From the NCBI RefSeq assembly GCF_029542785.1, contig NC_083371.1, positions 868,001-932,000 on the forward strand: a stretch of 64,000 nucleotides of DNA, written 5' to 3'. This document shows, piece by piece, positions 10,940-20,722 of this stretch. The notes beneath the pieces were generated by a model that saw nothing but the letters and a program-made list of their open reading frames with translations, did not search any database and had not been told where the DNA came from. This DNA comes from Malassezia japonica (lineage: Eukaryota; Basidiomycota; Malasseziomycetes; Malasseziales; Malasseziaceae). Each line of letters starts with the position of its first letter. Within the stretch, counting starts at the first letter, position 1. Position numbers and translations under genes: made by a program.

Positions 10940-12185
10940 ATGGTCCAAATTCAACCAGGGCGCCTCCACTTGCTCTCCACCACGATGTCCGGCTCGATGG
11001 TGAGCCGCCTGCCGGGCGGTCCCAAGACCGTCGTGGCGTTTCTCGCAATCCTGTTTGCCTACACGGTGCAAACAGAGTCTACGCAACATATACAGCACGC
11101 ACTGCGCTACGAGAAGCCGCTGCTTCTTCTGTATGTGACACACAGCAGCTTTACCTTTTTGCTTCCGATCCAGTTGTTGGTCCTGCGCGTGACGACCGGC
11201 CGGCCGATCTCGCACTTCCTCGGCCTGCTGAAGCGCGACGTGCAGAAGCAGCTCGACCATGTACGCTCGAAAGTGGGCCTCGGGCCCGCGCATACCTCTG
11301 TGTCGTTCTTCTTGACGCTCCTCTCGATCCTCGTCCTGATCATGCTCGGGATCACCATCCCGGCCGTGAGCTGGTTCGTGGCGCTTCCCCTGACGAGCAT
11401 GGCGAACGTCACCTCGATCTACAACACCTTTAGCATTTGGGCCTTGGTGTTTTCGGTCATTTTCCTCAACGAGGAATGGAACTATGTACGTCCCGTGGCT
11501 GACCCAGCTCCAAGCCTTTGCGGTGCTCCTCGGCGTCGTCGGCGTGGGTATCGTGTCCTACGCGAGCACGCAGCCAGTCACGATCGCGGCGCAGACCATC
11601 AAGCCGATCGTATCGCGTGCGATGCTCGGCAATTCGCTGGCGCTGCTCGGCGCCATCTGGATGGCCGCGTACGAGGTCCTGTACAAACTGATTGCCACCG
11701 TGCCGGACGAAAATCACGCCGGCTTCCGGCCGCTCGCGTCGTCGCCCGAGCACGCGGACGAGCACGCAACGCACCATAACGAGGACCACGAAGAGGCGGC
11801 GCCGACCGAAGAGCCGCTACCGTTTGGTATGCACGCAATGGCAATGACGTCGGGCATTGGTCTCACAACATTTGTGCTCCTGTGGGCCATGCTGCTTGTC
11901 GCGCACTTGGTCGACTTTGAGCCGCTCGCGCTCCCGCCAAATGGCGAGACGCTCGGCTGGATCGTCATGGGCGCAAGCTGCGGCATGATCTTTAACGGGT
12001 GCTTCTCGATCCTCCTCTCGCTCTGGGGGCCAGTGCTGGCGAGCATGTCGTGCCTGCTGACGACCGTCATTGTGCAGCTGACCGACCTCGTGTTAGGCGT
12101 GCCTTGTACGTGGACGGGTCTGGCGGGCTGTGCCGTGATCGCAGTGAGCTTTGTGTGCTTGCTGCCTTGGGAAAATAAAGGATAG
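10940..12185 (+). CDS. Drug/metabolite-superfamily transporter (SLC35F/YML018C-like)
   Basis: Exons 10940-11485 and 11508-12185 with one 22-nt intron in phase 0; 407 aa. About ten hydrophobic segments are visible, for example TVVAFLAILFAYTVQ, FAVLLGVVGVGIVSYAS and LAGCAVIAVSFVCLLP. The split EamA-like halves are joined by a His/Glu-rich loop (EHADEHATHHNEDHEE) around residues 265-280. The family includes yeast vacuolar YML018C and Thi74; the substrate cannot be read from sequence. The first ATG is 4 bp from the divergent SRR1 gene. A later in-frame ATG at 10985 (MSGSMVSRLPGG) is a plausible alternative start that would leave more room for a promoter. Confidence 0.78.
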
Positions 12186-12210
12186 ACATGGCTACTGTAC
12201 ATCTGACCAC

Positions 12211-13899
12211 CTACGATCCATAGTCTGTATTGTGCAATACGCATACCCCTTCGACGTGGCTGTGTGAGCGAGGCGACGTACTGCGTCTGGGGGAAAAAGT
12301 CAAAGCCGCGCACGCTCTCGATCTTGTACGAGGGGCAGGCACGGAGGAGCGCACCGACATCACGCGCTTGCGTCTGGGTGAGCAAGAGAACGTACGTGGA
12401 CATTGCACGAAACTGGGTCAGCAACACGACGTACCATAGACGATATCCTTGGGCTTCAGCGCGACCAGCTGGTCGATAAACGGCTGGTCGCAGCCGCGGC
12501 GCGGGGGGTCGATCACGACCGTCGTCTGCTCCGGGGGGTAGGCGATGCTCGCAAAGATGTTTTCCGCGCTGCCGGCCAAAAACTTGGCATTGGTAATGCC
12601 GTTGAGCGCTGCATTGTGCTTGGCGCACTCGATCGAGCTTGCGCTGATCTCGACGCCGGCGACCTCGTGAAACATCGGCGAGAGGGTCAGCGCAAAGAGC
12701 CCAGAGCCGCAGTAGGTGTCGACCAGGTACCGCGGCTTGCCGTCGTCCTCTTTGGGCAACGTCTGTTCTTTGGCATAGTCGATTACCAACGGGATAATCG
12801 AGCGATTGTTCTGGAAAAAGGCACCGGCGGGCGTCGAGAACTTGGTCGCGCCCACCGTCTCGTACACCGTCGCATGGTGGTCGGTCACCGTGACCGACTT
12901 GCCCTCTGCAATAGTTGCCGGCTCGAGGTCCTTGAGCGAGTCGCGCAGCAGAATCGTCGCGCCGTTCTTGTACTGCAAAATGTTCGCACGCACTTTGGCG
13001 TACTCGACCGGCATGGCCGCGTTCAGCGTCGGCGTGCCAATAGGACACTCTTCAATGTCCATCACCCGCCCCGACGTCGCGCCGTCGAATCCGATTGGCA
13101 CCGAGAAGGACGCAGGATCAAGCCCTTCCTTGCTCGACGCTTTGCGCAACGCATGGGGAAGGTCAAAGTGCGGCGTCAGCTTTGTGCGGTACTGCATTGT
13201 CTGCGGCGAGCCGACCGTAGGCAGCACGCTCGGCACCAGCAAAGGGTCCAGCTTTGAATAGTGCCGGAACGCATTTTCGACGACACGACGCTTCAGCTCA
13301 AGCTGGGTATCGTAGGGAATCATTTGGTACTGGCATCCACCGCACTGGCCAAAGTACTTGCACTGCACCAGTTCGTCGTTGCGCATGTCGCTCTGGCCGC
13401 CGAGGCGCTCGACAAGGCGCGTCTTGAAGTAGAGGCGCTCGGCGCCGTACGGCACCACGCGGACCTTTTCGCCAGGCAGCGCAAAAGGGACTACTAGCAC
13501 GCGGTCACCCTGCGGCGTCGGCGCGAGGCCGTCGCCATGCGCACTGAGCCGCTCGATCGTCACGTCGACTTCTTCGCCGAACGGCGCGACGCGGTCAAAC
13601 TCTGCCTTGCGCTGCAGAATGGCATCCACACGCTCTTTTCCAAGCATATCAAGGATATCGAACAAAATAGGAGGGTCGCCTTGCTTGCTCACCTGCTTCT
13701 CGTACGCTTTCTGCAGGTAATGGATGCGCTTTCGGTCACGCTTCGCTGCCTGGCGGTCGAGTTTCGCCGCAGACGGCTCCCCCGTGCGGGCCTTTTTCTC
13801 CGCAGGAACAGGCGGAGGACTCGGTGGAGTGTGCATACGCGCAGAACTAGACATGCTTCGAAGTACAGGCAACAAGGCTCGCCAGGGCCTCGGATGCAT
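12211..13899 (-). CDS. TRM2: TrmA/Trm2-type RNA (uracil-5-)-methyltransferase
   Basis: Exons 13899-12435, 12412-12396, 12373-12282 and 12259-12211; 540 aa. It makes 5-methyluridine in tRNA using S-adenosylmethionine. A TRAM domain, an iron-sulfur-type Cys motif (CKYFGQCGGC with a later DIEECPI), the SAM motif DTYCGSGLFAL and DPPRRGCDQPF are visible. The catalytic Cys lies in YVSCN, encoded mostly by a 17-nt microexon between two 22-nt introns. The last splice restores FPQTHHVEGV, the family's usual end. Starting at 13899 gives MHPRPWRALLPVLRSM, an acid-free Arg-rich leader that could target mitochondria; starting at 13854 (MSSSARMHTP) would not. The stop is 25 bp from that of the convergent transporter gene. 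Confidence 0.9.
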
Positions 13900-13992
13900 C
13901 CACGCGCCGAAAAAGCAGCAGCAGCGTCGGCTGACAAATGCAAGAAAAAAAAGATGTGGAGGTACGACCCCAAGCTTCACGACGCAGGCGCC

Positions 13993-15865
13993 ATGGCCAC
14001 GTCCACCTCTGATATGTTGGGCCAAGTGCTCGTGATTAGTGGCGGAAGCGGATACAATGATTTGGTCGGCGCTACTCCAAATGCTATCTTTGTTCTCCCA
14101 GGTACGTCTGTACATACTCACGCCTAGTTTCGGACAATGGCGGTAGGTTGGTCCTGAGTGAATCGGTGCTGATACGCGCGCAGGTTCTTCTTCCGGTACG
14201 TTGGCGTGGTTGGAGCTAATGGCAGAAATCATTCGTGTGATGGGTAGGTAGACGTGCGTGTCTGATCCCAGGCGGGCCCTCGCTGGGCGATCTTCGCTCG
14301 CGCCTCATTCGGCTGGCGGGCATTGCCATCGCGAACCCCGACCCCTCGTCGCGCCTGAGTATGCCACACTCGCGCGAGGCTCTGCATCGACTGCTTGCCT
14401 ACCGTCTTCCAATGGATGGCCCTCTGCGGAACATCAAGCATGAGTGGCTCGATATCCTCGAAGGCAAACACTACCTGTGGCAGGGCATCGATGCGGAGAA
14501 GCGTGAGTGCGTGCGTGGTTTCCTTGTACAGTTTGAGAGCGATGTGCTGCATCGTGCGCACCGCAACTTCAACTTTCGCGGCGGCAGTATTGGCAACTTT
14601 TTGCTGAGTGCTATGCAGCGCTTCTTCCGTTCGATCCAGAGCGCTATCTTTTTGTTCGCTGCTCTGGTCAGCATTCCTCATGCACTGCCCGAATGCCATG
14701 TCTTGCCGGCCATTAATACTAACAAGACGACGACGATCGCTGCAGAGCTTTCAGACGGCTCGACGCTAGTGGGGCAGTGTGAAATTTCGCATCCTACCCA
14801 GCCGCGCAAGACTGTAACGACCGACGCGGATTGGAGTTTGGCGCCGACGCGGCGTACGTCGCCCGAGCCTGTGGAGATGACACCGACTAGCTCGTCGCGT
14901 GCCACCTTTGCTGCTGCGAGCGAGAGCCCAGCGAAGACGCCACAGCGTCTGCCGCCCTCCGGCGCCGCACGGGCCAGCGCCTCGAACTCGTCGAGTGCGC
15001 ACAACATGGACGATTCCGACTTTAGCGACGAGGAGGAGCTGGCGCCTAGCATCTATCAAGATTCGATGGAGTCTGCGCTCGGCAATCTTGCCTTTTCCAA
15101 GCTAGATGAAATGACCGCACTGGAGTCGCCCATCCGACGTACGTTCACTCCCCCCCAGCTCATCCAGGCATCTTTTACGTGAACGTAGGTCTGCGCGACT
15201 AACCCAGTCCTTCCAAAATGAAGTCTTTCCCGTTCCGCATCCCTCGTATATCCTGGGTCTGAACCGCAGCCGTATTTTGGTTTATTCATGGTAGGTCTTT
15301 TTTTCTCACGCAGCGGCTCCCTCTGGACGAGTATTATTCCCTGTCTCGCGCTGCAGGGCGTAGCCACGGCGGTGGCCCGCTCTCCGACGCTCGAGTACAA
15401 AATTCTGCTGCTCAATTCGTCGCATGACCGTGAGACGGCCGGCATGAATGCGATGGATTTCGTGCAGGCTATTTGCAGTTCGCTCAACAATGCGGACAGC
15501 GAATTGAAATCAGATGCCAAACCTACATCCTACCAAATCCAGGAGCTGGTCACACATGTCGTGTATGTGAAGCAAGGCACGGTTCCTGTGCCTGTCCCCG
15601 AGCTCGAGGTATGCATGCTTGCTAACCTCAGAAAGCTGGCGTCCAGTGCGTATGTGTTGATACCGAGGACCACAGGGATGCCAAACTCACGGAGCATGGT
15701 GCGTTTTCTCAGCGTATTCACACCAGCATTACGGGCAGCTCTGGAACGAATCGCTCAAAATTCAAGCCGGCGTTGAAATACAATTGTTCAGGCTTCCTCG
15801 CCTTTTTACCAGGGTACCTACCCGTGGAGAGTGGTGTATTAAGCCATGAGCGATCAAGTCGTTAA
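13993..15865 (+). CDS. CofD-like/UPF0052 protein (YNL011C family)
   Basis: Nine exons: 13993-14101, 14128-14142, 14184-14195, 14226-14243, 14272-15138, 15168-15184, 15208-15290, 15314-15608 and 15632-15865; 549 aa. Exons 2, 3, 4 and 6 are only 15, 12, 18 and 17 nt. The spliced N-terminus reads VISGGSGYNDLVGA, FVLPVSDNGGSSSEIIRVMG and GPSLGDLRSRLIRLAG, the signature of this phosphotransferase-fold family. Later come NFRGGSIGNFLL, FYVNSFQNEVFPVPHP, VYSCGSLWTSIIP and LLNSSHDRETAG. Bacterial relatives act in coenzyme F420 synthesis or cell-wall control; the fungal role is unknown. Every junction is fixed by the family match, and the total is an exact multiple of three. Confidence 0.9.
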
Positions 15866-15931
15866 GGTATAATGAGCCTTGGCAGTAAACCCAATCCGTT
15901 TATCGCTCATATGGAGCACTTTTCTCGCTGG

Positions 15932-17086
15932 TCATGGCGACAGAGAAGGTAGCGGTTTGTTTCCCGAGTCACTCCAGACGGTCTGGCGCATAAAGCGGGC
16001 CCAGCCCACCTTGACAAGGCGTCCGCGGATGACCAGCGGACGAGATTGGTAATGGGAGATCACCTGCGCCGCACTCTCGTGCGTATCGAGTGTGACAAAC
16101 GCAAAGTGGCGATCTTGAAAGATTTGTGCCGAAAGCACATTGCCAAAGGCACGAAAGTGCGGCACAATGTCCAGCAAGAAGGTATTGGGGGGCAGATTAC
16201 CCACATACACAGCCGTGATATCCATCGATGGGGCCATCGGGAGTTCGTCCGGCGAGCGGCCCGAGGTCGAGGATCCCGTACTGGCAGACTGACCTTGCGG
16301 AAGGTCACTATCTTGGAAATTGGGTCGTGTTTCCAAACGGCGACTGGCCCAGTTGACGCGGATTGCCCGGCTGCCGAGCCATTGTCCTGACATGGTTGCG
16401 ATGCTTGCCAGTGCATCGGATTCTGAATCGAACCGCACAAATCCGTACCCACGCGAACGATGTGACTGGAGATCCCATATAACACGAGCATCAAACATGG
16501 TTGGAAAGATCGAAAACGCCTGCGCCAGCGCAGCATCGTTGATCTCCGGGGCTAAATCTCCGACAAAGACGGAGTAAAGCCGAGAAGGAGGGCTGCCCGT
16601 TTGAGATGTGCCGTTGGAAAGAGAGAGGTGGGAAGCTCCGTCGTTTACAGAGGTCGGGGCAGGAATACGTCCGGGGATGGGAACAGGAAGGACAGGCGCG
16701 ACAGGTTCGCCAGCGTCTGCTCCCTGATGGGCCCAGTTGATACGCAGTGTACGTCCGAAGAGGTCGTAGCCTTGGAACATACGCAGCGCCATCTCAGCAC
16801 TCGCCAATCGAGCGTACTCGACAAAGCCATAGCCAACGCCAGGTTCGCCACTGTGAAGGAGGGGGGCCACTACACGTGTCGAGCGAACCGTACCGGCCTG
16901 TTCGAACAGGTCCGATAAGATTCTCTCCGAGACAAGTGGGGAGAGATTCCCTACATACAAGTAGGGTCTCCTTCTTCCATTTCCCACTTTCTTGTATGTT
17001 GTGCTCCCCCACGCACCGGGAGAGGCGCTATCCATACAGTTGTTGCCGTTTGACAGGTAGCTACAGTAGGAGTTTTGGCAGATCAC
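15932..17086 (-). CDS. PUB1: Three-RRM RNA-binding protein (Pub1/TIA-1 type)
   Basis: Single exon, 384 aa from 17086; the ATG at 17035 (MDSASPGAW) is an alternative. Three RRMs are clear. RRM1 has LYVGNLSPLVS and GYGFVEYA, RRM2 has VFVGDLAPEIND and SRGYGFVRF, RRM3 has VYVGNLPPNT and HFAFVTL. This order, with the RRM1-2 pair close to the N-terminus and RRM3 near the C-terminus, fits Pub1/TIA-1/Csx1 proteins that bind U-rich RNA and enter stress granules. The C-terminal Gln-rich tail seen in yeast Pub1 is missing. Confidence 0.85.
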   Translation of the reverse strand: MICQNSYCSYLSNGNNCMDSASPGAWGSTTYKKVGNGRRRPYLYVGNLSPLVSERILSDLFEQAGTVRSTRVVAPLLHSGEPGVGYGFVEYARLASAEMALRMFQGYDLFGRTLRINWAHQGADAGEPVAPVLPVPIPGRIPAPTSVNDGASHLSLSNGTSQTGSPPSRLYSVFVGDLAPEINDAALAQAFSIFPTMFDARVIWDLQSHRSRGYGFVRFDSESDALASIATMSGQWLGSRAIRVNWASRRLETRPNFQDSDLPQGQSASTGSSTSGRSPDELPMAPSMDITAVYVGNLPPNTFLLDIVPHFRAFGNVLSAQIFQDRHFAFVTLDTHESAAQVISHYQSRPLVIRGRLVKVGWARFMRQTVWSDSGNKPLPSLSP

Positions 17087-17235
17087 CTGTCAATCCAGCC
17101 TCCGCATACGCCTCCGCGATCGGACCAATAAAACGGGGTACTGACCTGACATGGCGTGGCTATAACGGATGCCTAATTTTCGGTTCCAAATACCACCTGC
17201 GCTTGGGATATAATCATTCCTTTGGTTCACCCAAT

Positions 17236-17915
17236 ATGGAAAGAACCAGTCCCGAGACGTCAATGAACCTGGCGCTGCGGCTACGTGCATTGATATCGCT
17301 TGTAGTGCCTCACGCCATGCATAAAACTCCACAAGATAGTTTCAAGAACGCCCTCGTTTGGCGAGTGGCAGCGCTCCAAGAGGCGTTGAACAACACGACC
17401 GATCGACACACATTATTGCGCAAGACTGTCACACAGGGTATGTATCAAGGAGGATAAGTCTTACTTAGGACTTGACTGGACCTCGGAATTCCGACATGGC
17501 CCCGCCGAGCACGACGAGGCGATCGCCCTGCTCGACCCTTATACTCAGCTCGCCCTGGCGACGGACGGCGAGGAGGATATGCACGCGTTCCTCCGCAACA
17601 TGGAGGCATGCCAGGCCCTCGATCAACGCGGAATCGCCGGAAAGGGCAAGCTAGACGGTAGGTCGACGCGCACTCATTCAGAATACGTCGCGCTACGCGA
17701 GCGCGTCGACGCGTGCGAGCGCGCCCAGGCAAAAAACACTCAGGAACTGGACCATGTCCACCAACAAGCCACTCTTCTTCTGCAACGCTACAGCGATTAT
17801 GTACGTCTTGGGCGCAAGGAAGCTTACTTTCCAGGTCGACAAACTATCGCGCATCTTTGTCGCACTCGACGTGTCCATTGGCAGTCTCGAGGCGTCGGTC
17901 CTAAGGCCCGAATGA
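17236..17915 (+). CDS. Small coiled-coil protein, dynactin p24 (DCTN3)-like
   Basis: Exons 17236-17437, 17469-17657, 17682-17800 and 17835-17915; introns of 31, 24 and 34 nt; 196 aa, or 169 aa from the ATG at 17317. The spliced protein is helical. WRVAALQEALNNTTDRHTLL is followed by EAIALLDPYTQLALATDGEE, QELDHVHQQATLLLQRYSDY and VDKLSRIFVALDVSIGSLEA. Length, the mid-protein LDP segment and the C-terminal helix resemble metazoan dynactin subunit 3 (p24), which sits in the shoulder arm of dynactin. The match is by pattern only, so the identification is tentative; the exon structure is firmer. The start is uncertain because the reading frame stays open upstream. Confidence 0.5.
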
Positions 17916-17981
17916 CCATTTTCACGTGCACTTTGTGCCTGCACGTCTCATGCAATGTCGATAGTATACCCAAAATACACT

Positions 17982-18729
17982 TTACCGCGCTACAGTAGAT
18001 GCGTCTGTGGATGACATAGGTACGTCGGCCGCCGCAGCGCGGCGCACTGTAATGTCGGTGTCGTCGGCATGCGCATGTTCTGGTTCGGTGTTCTCGGAGA
18101 CTTCTTGCGGTTGCGCTTGAATTGCCTGCAGCTGCTGGAGGGCCGTAGCGAAAAAGGGACGTAGCTCGGCAATCTCGAGCGAGGAAATATTGGTCATCTG
18201 CGGTGAGCAGTGCGTCGTCACATACTTCGAGATGCGCCGGATTCACCATTTCGAGGCCTGACAGTACTTTGCTTTGCCGCGCCTCGCGCAGGTCTTTTAA
18301 TAGCGCACGCACGCGCGACGACGAGGGGATATCTTCCGATGCTCTGCATTAGTTACCATACGCACTGTTCCAGCAGCAGCTTCGCAATCGCGACATAGTG
18401 GAGTGGGAGGGGTGCAAAGGGGAGCGATGTCGTTTCTTGGCGCACATATTCTGTGAGCGCGTCTACCCATAAGAACAAAAAAAATACGCACCAACACTGA
18501 GCCAGTCGGGGGGGATAATGACACACTTGCGCTTCTTGCGCAGTGACAACGCAAGCCAAAGCGGAACCTCGGCGTGTGCGGGCGGCCGGAAAGGACCGTA
18601 CGTCCCGCTCAAAAGCCGCACGCGGTCGACAGATACGAGCGGAAGAATCCGAATAAGAGTCTCGGAACTCGCTACATATTCCATTTCGGTCGGCAGAATA
18701 CCATACTGCGTCGCTGCGGGCAGCGCCAT
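17982..18729 (-). CDS. PSF2: GINS complex subunit Psf2
   Basis: Exons 18729-18492, 18450-18366, 18343-18226 and 18197-17982; introns of 41, 22 and 28 nt; 218 aa. GINS is part of the CMG replicative helicase. MALPAATQYGILPTEMEYVA, VRLLSGTYGPFRPP and VPLWLALSLRKKRKCVIIPP match Psf2 throughout the first exon. The later exons give VAIAKLLLEQASEDIP, VRALLKDLREARQSKVLSGL and MTNISSLEIAELRPFF. The C-terminal 50 residues are acidic and unconserved; a GT...AG pair near 18003-18021 could be a further intron that would shorten this tail. Confidence 0.93.
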
Positions 18730-18801
18730 GATGGTTCGCGCGGCGGACGCGACGCGCCTCCACGCGCGGATCGGGCAATCGGGACCTCCGCACGTCCCAT
18801 C

Positions 18802-19813
18802 ATGCTGGCGGCCACCGCCCGTCGAGCGCAAGCGGCCTGGGACCAGCTCGTGGAGCGCGTCATACGACTGTCTCCTGCTCAAAAGGCGGCGATTGTTGTA
18901 CTTGGAATTGTCCATGTGATTGGGGCCGTGGTCGTAATGTACATTGGCGGCGACGCCATCTTCCACGGTAGGTTTCCGCTCTTACCCAGGCATCGCTCGC
19001 GTCGCGACGTGGATACGCTCGTCCAAGGTCGGCTTGGTGGTACTATATGCATCAATGTGCATCACTGCAATTCCTCCCATCTCTGGATTCGGCACAACGG
19101 TCACGATGGCGGGCATGGCGTTTGCAAGCGTCGATGCCAAGGCGTCGCAAGACGGCGTGTCGCTCGCGCAGAGCGCTGTGCGCCTCTTTTACGGATGGCT
19201 GATTGCATCTGGAGGGCTTATATTGAGTTCTCTACTCAGTTTCGTGCTCCTTCGGCGCATCCTTGCCCGGCTGCACGGGCAGTGGGATATGCTCTCGACA
19301 ATCAAAAGCGACCGCCGCTTTCGCGCACTGCAAGAAGCCGTGCGCGAGCGCGGGCTTTGGATGGCGGTACTCTCCCGCTTCTGCCCAATCCCCTATTGCT
19401 GTACGTGCCGCGACTGACCCAGACACAAACCTCTTGCTTGCAGTAAGTGGCGTGACTGACCCAGTCGCTTGATACGCTTCCGCTGGGCGTGTACATACTC
19501 TCGTCCCTTCTCTCTGCCCCCCGGCTGATTTTTCACGTCTTTATGGGTGCCAAGATGTACGAGCTGATGGACCGCGACGTGCGCTCGCACCAGAGTACGG
19601 CAACGCGCATCCAAAATGGCATCTCAATCGGCCTCGGGCTGATCATCAGCCTAGGGAGCAGCTGGTACGCACACGCTCTGACACAGGTTGATATGGCGCG
19701 AGACGAGCCGGATTCTCCATCTCGACGACACGGTGCTCGGCGAGGAGGACCTGGAGCCTCTGCATCCGGAGGATGCCGACACGTTCGTGTTGGACGATAT
19801 GGACAATGTATAA
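18802..19813 (+). CDS. TVP38: TVP38/TMEM64 (VTT-domain) membrane protein
   Basis: Exons 18802-18967, 18990-19400, 19423-19442, 19465-19664 and 19687-19813; all four introns are 22 nt; 307 aa. Six or so membrane segments surround the VTT core, with GFGTTVTMAGMAFAS and LSRFCPIPYCYTNLLLASLD. The last string exists only after splicing a 20-nt exon between two introns. The protein resembles yeast Golgi Tvp38, with a function in membrane or lipid handling. The final intron is inferred because splicing gives an acidic tail (LGEEDLEPLHPEDADTFVLD) that suits the family, while reading through gives a Gly/Arg-rich one. Its TAA directly abuts the TAG of the convergent heme lyase gene. Confidence 0.87.
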
Positions 19814-20614
19814 CTATGACGTAGGAAGCCACCAGCGGTGCAGCCGCATCGCAATACCCTCGACCGTATCCGGGGCCGGGCGCACATCCAGGTAAAAGCT
19901 CACCCGTCCCTTGGGATCCGCCGTCTTGGCCATTGCATCCGACGAGCTGGACGCCGCCTGGTTGCGGCCCGCGTAAAAGTCGATAATGTACCGCATCATT
20001 TTGGGTGGCGCATTCTCCTCATCGCTCGGGCGCACCACCACCCAGTCGTGCCGGTCAAAGGGCAGCTGGTAGCCAGCTAGGTTGCGCATCCACGCCCGCC
20101 ACGTAAAGTCGCGCGGTCGTCCGACAAAGTTGACGAGCTGGGGCGCCGGCGCGTCCGGGGTATTCCACTTGCTCTCCCAGTCGCGGATCATGCGCCATGC
20201 CTCCTCGTTCACCGCGTTGTGAATCGGCACGACGACGTTCATGTCCTCGGCCTTGGCATCGTGGTTCTTGCGCCGAACGGCATTGTAGAACTGGTTGGGC
20301 GAGGGGTACACCCACTTGTTGTCGCGCTCCTCTACGGCCTCGGAAGCGGTGTGCTCCGACTCGACCGGGTCGGCGCCTTCCATATAGAACCGCGGAATCG
20401 AGGATACCTCGCGCTCCAGCGACAGGGGCTGGCCGTCTGCGGCCAGTGCGCCACTTTCGGCGCGTGCCGCCTTCGCCTGCTCGAGGTACGCAGCCTGCGT
20501 CTCATGGTCTACCGGGCACGCCTGTTCCTGCCACTTTTGGCGCGTCTCATGGTCGACCGGACACGCGCTCGCGCTCGGTGCGGGCGCCGCCGCGCTCGAA
20601 AACGGCCAGACCAT
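19814..20614 (-). CDS. Holocytochrome c synthase (cytochrome c or c1 heme lyase)
   Basis: Single exon, 266 aa from the ATG at 20614. It attaches heme covalently to apocytochrome in the mitochondrial intermembrane space. Two CPVDHET heme-regulatory motifs lie near the N-terminus (about residues 20 and 34). The conserved core includes WVYPSPNQFYNAVRRK, HNAVNEEAWRMIRDWE and LPFDRHDWVVVRP, whose His is the heme ligand in studied enzymes, and ends VRPAPDTVEGIAMRLHRWW. The sequence does not clearly separate the Cyc3 and Cyt2 branches. Its stop codon touches that of TVP38 with no spacer. Confidence 0.92.
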   Translation of the reverse strand: MVWPFSSAAAPAPSASACPVDHETRQKWQEQACPVDHETQAAYLEQAKAARAESGALAADGQPLSLEREVSSIPRFYMEGADPVESEHTASEAVEERDNKWVYPSPNQFYNAVRRKNHDAKAEDMNVVVPIHNAVNEEAWRMIRDWESKWNTPDAPAPQLVNFVGRPRDFTWRAWMRNLAGYQLPFDRHDWVVVRPSDEENAPPKMMRYIIDFYAGRNQAASSSSDAMAKTADPKGRVSFYLDVRPAPDTVEGIAMRLHRWWLPTS

Positions 20615-20722
20615 CGTCCGCAAGGTCGAGGAAGATTAGTCAGCACGTGGTTCGGAGCCGCTTCTGCTTCTGCAGCCAAAAATCACTCTCGACTGCCCTG
20701 GTGGGCCGGTGCATGGACTGCG

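Noticed and set aside
18003..18021. A further 19-nt intron near the end of PSF2.
   Set aside because: It lacks the CTNAC branch block, and either reading ends in unconserved sequence, so nothing in the protein supports it.
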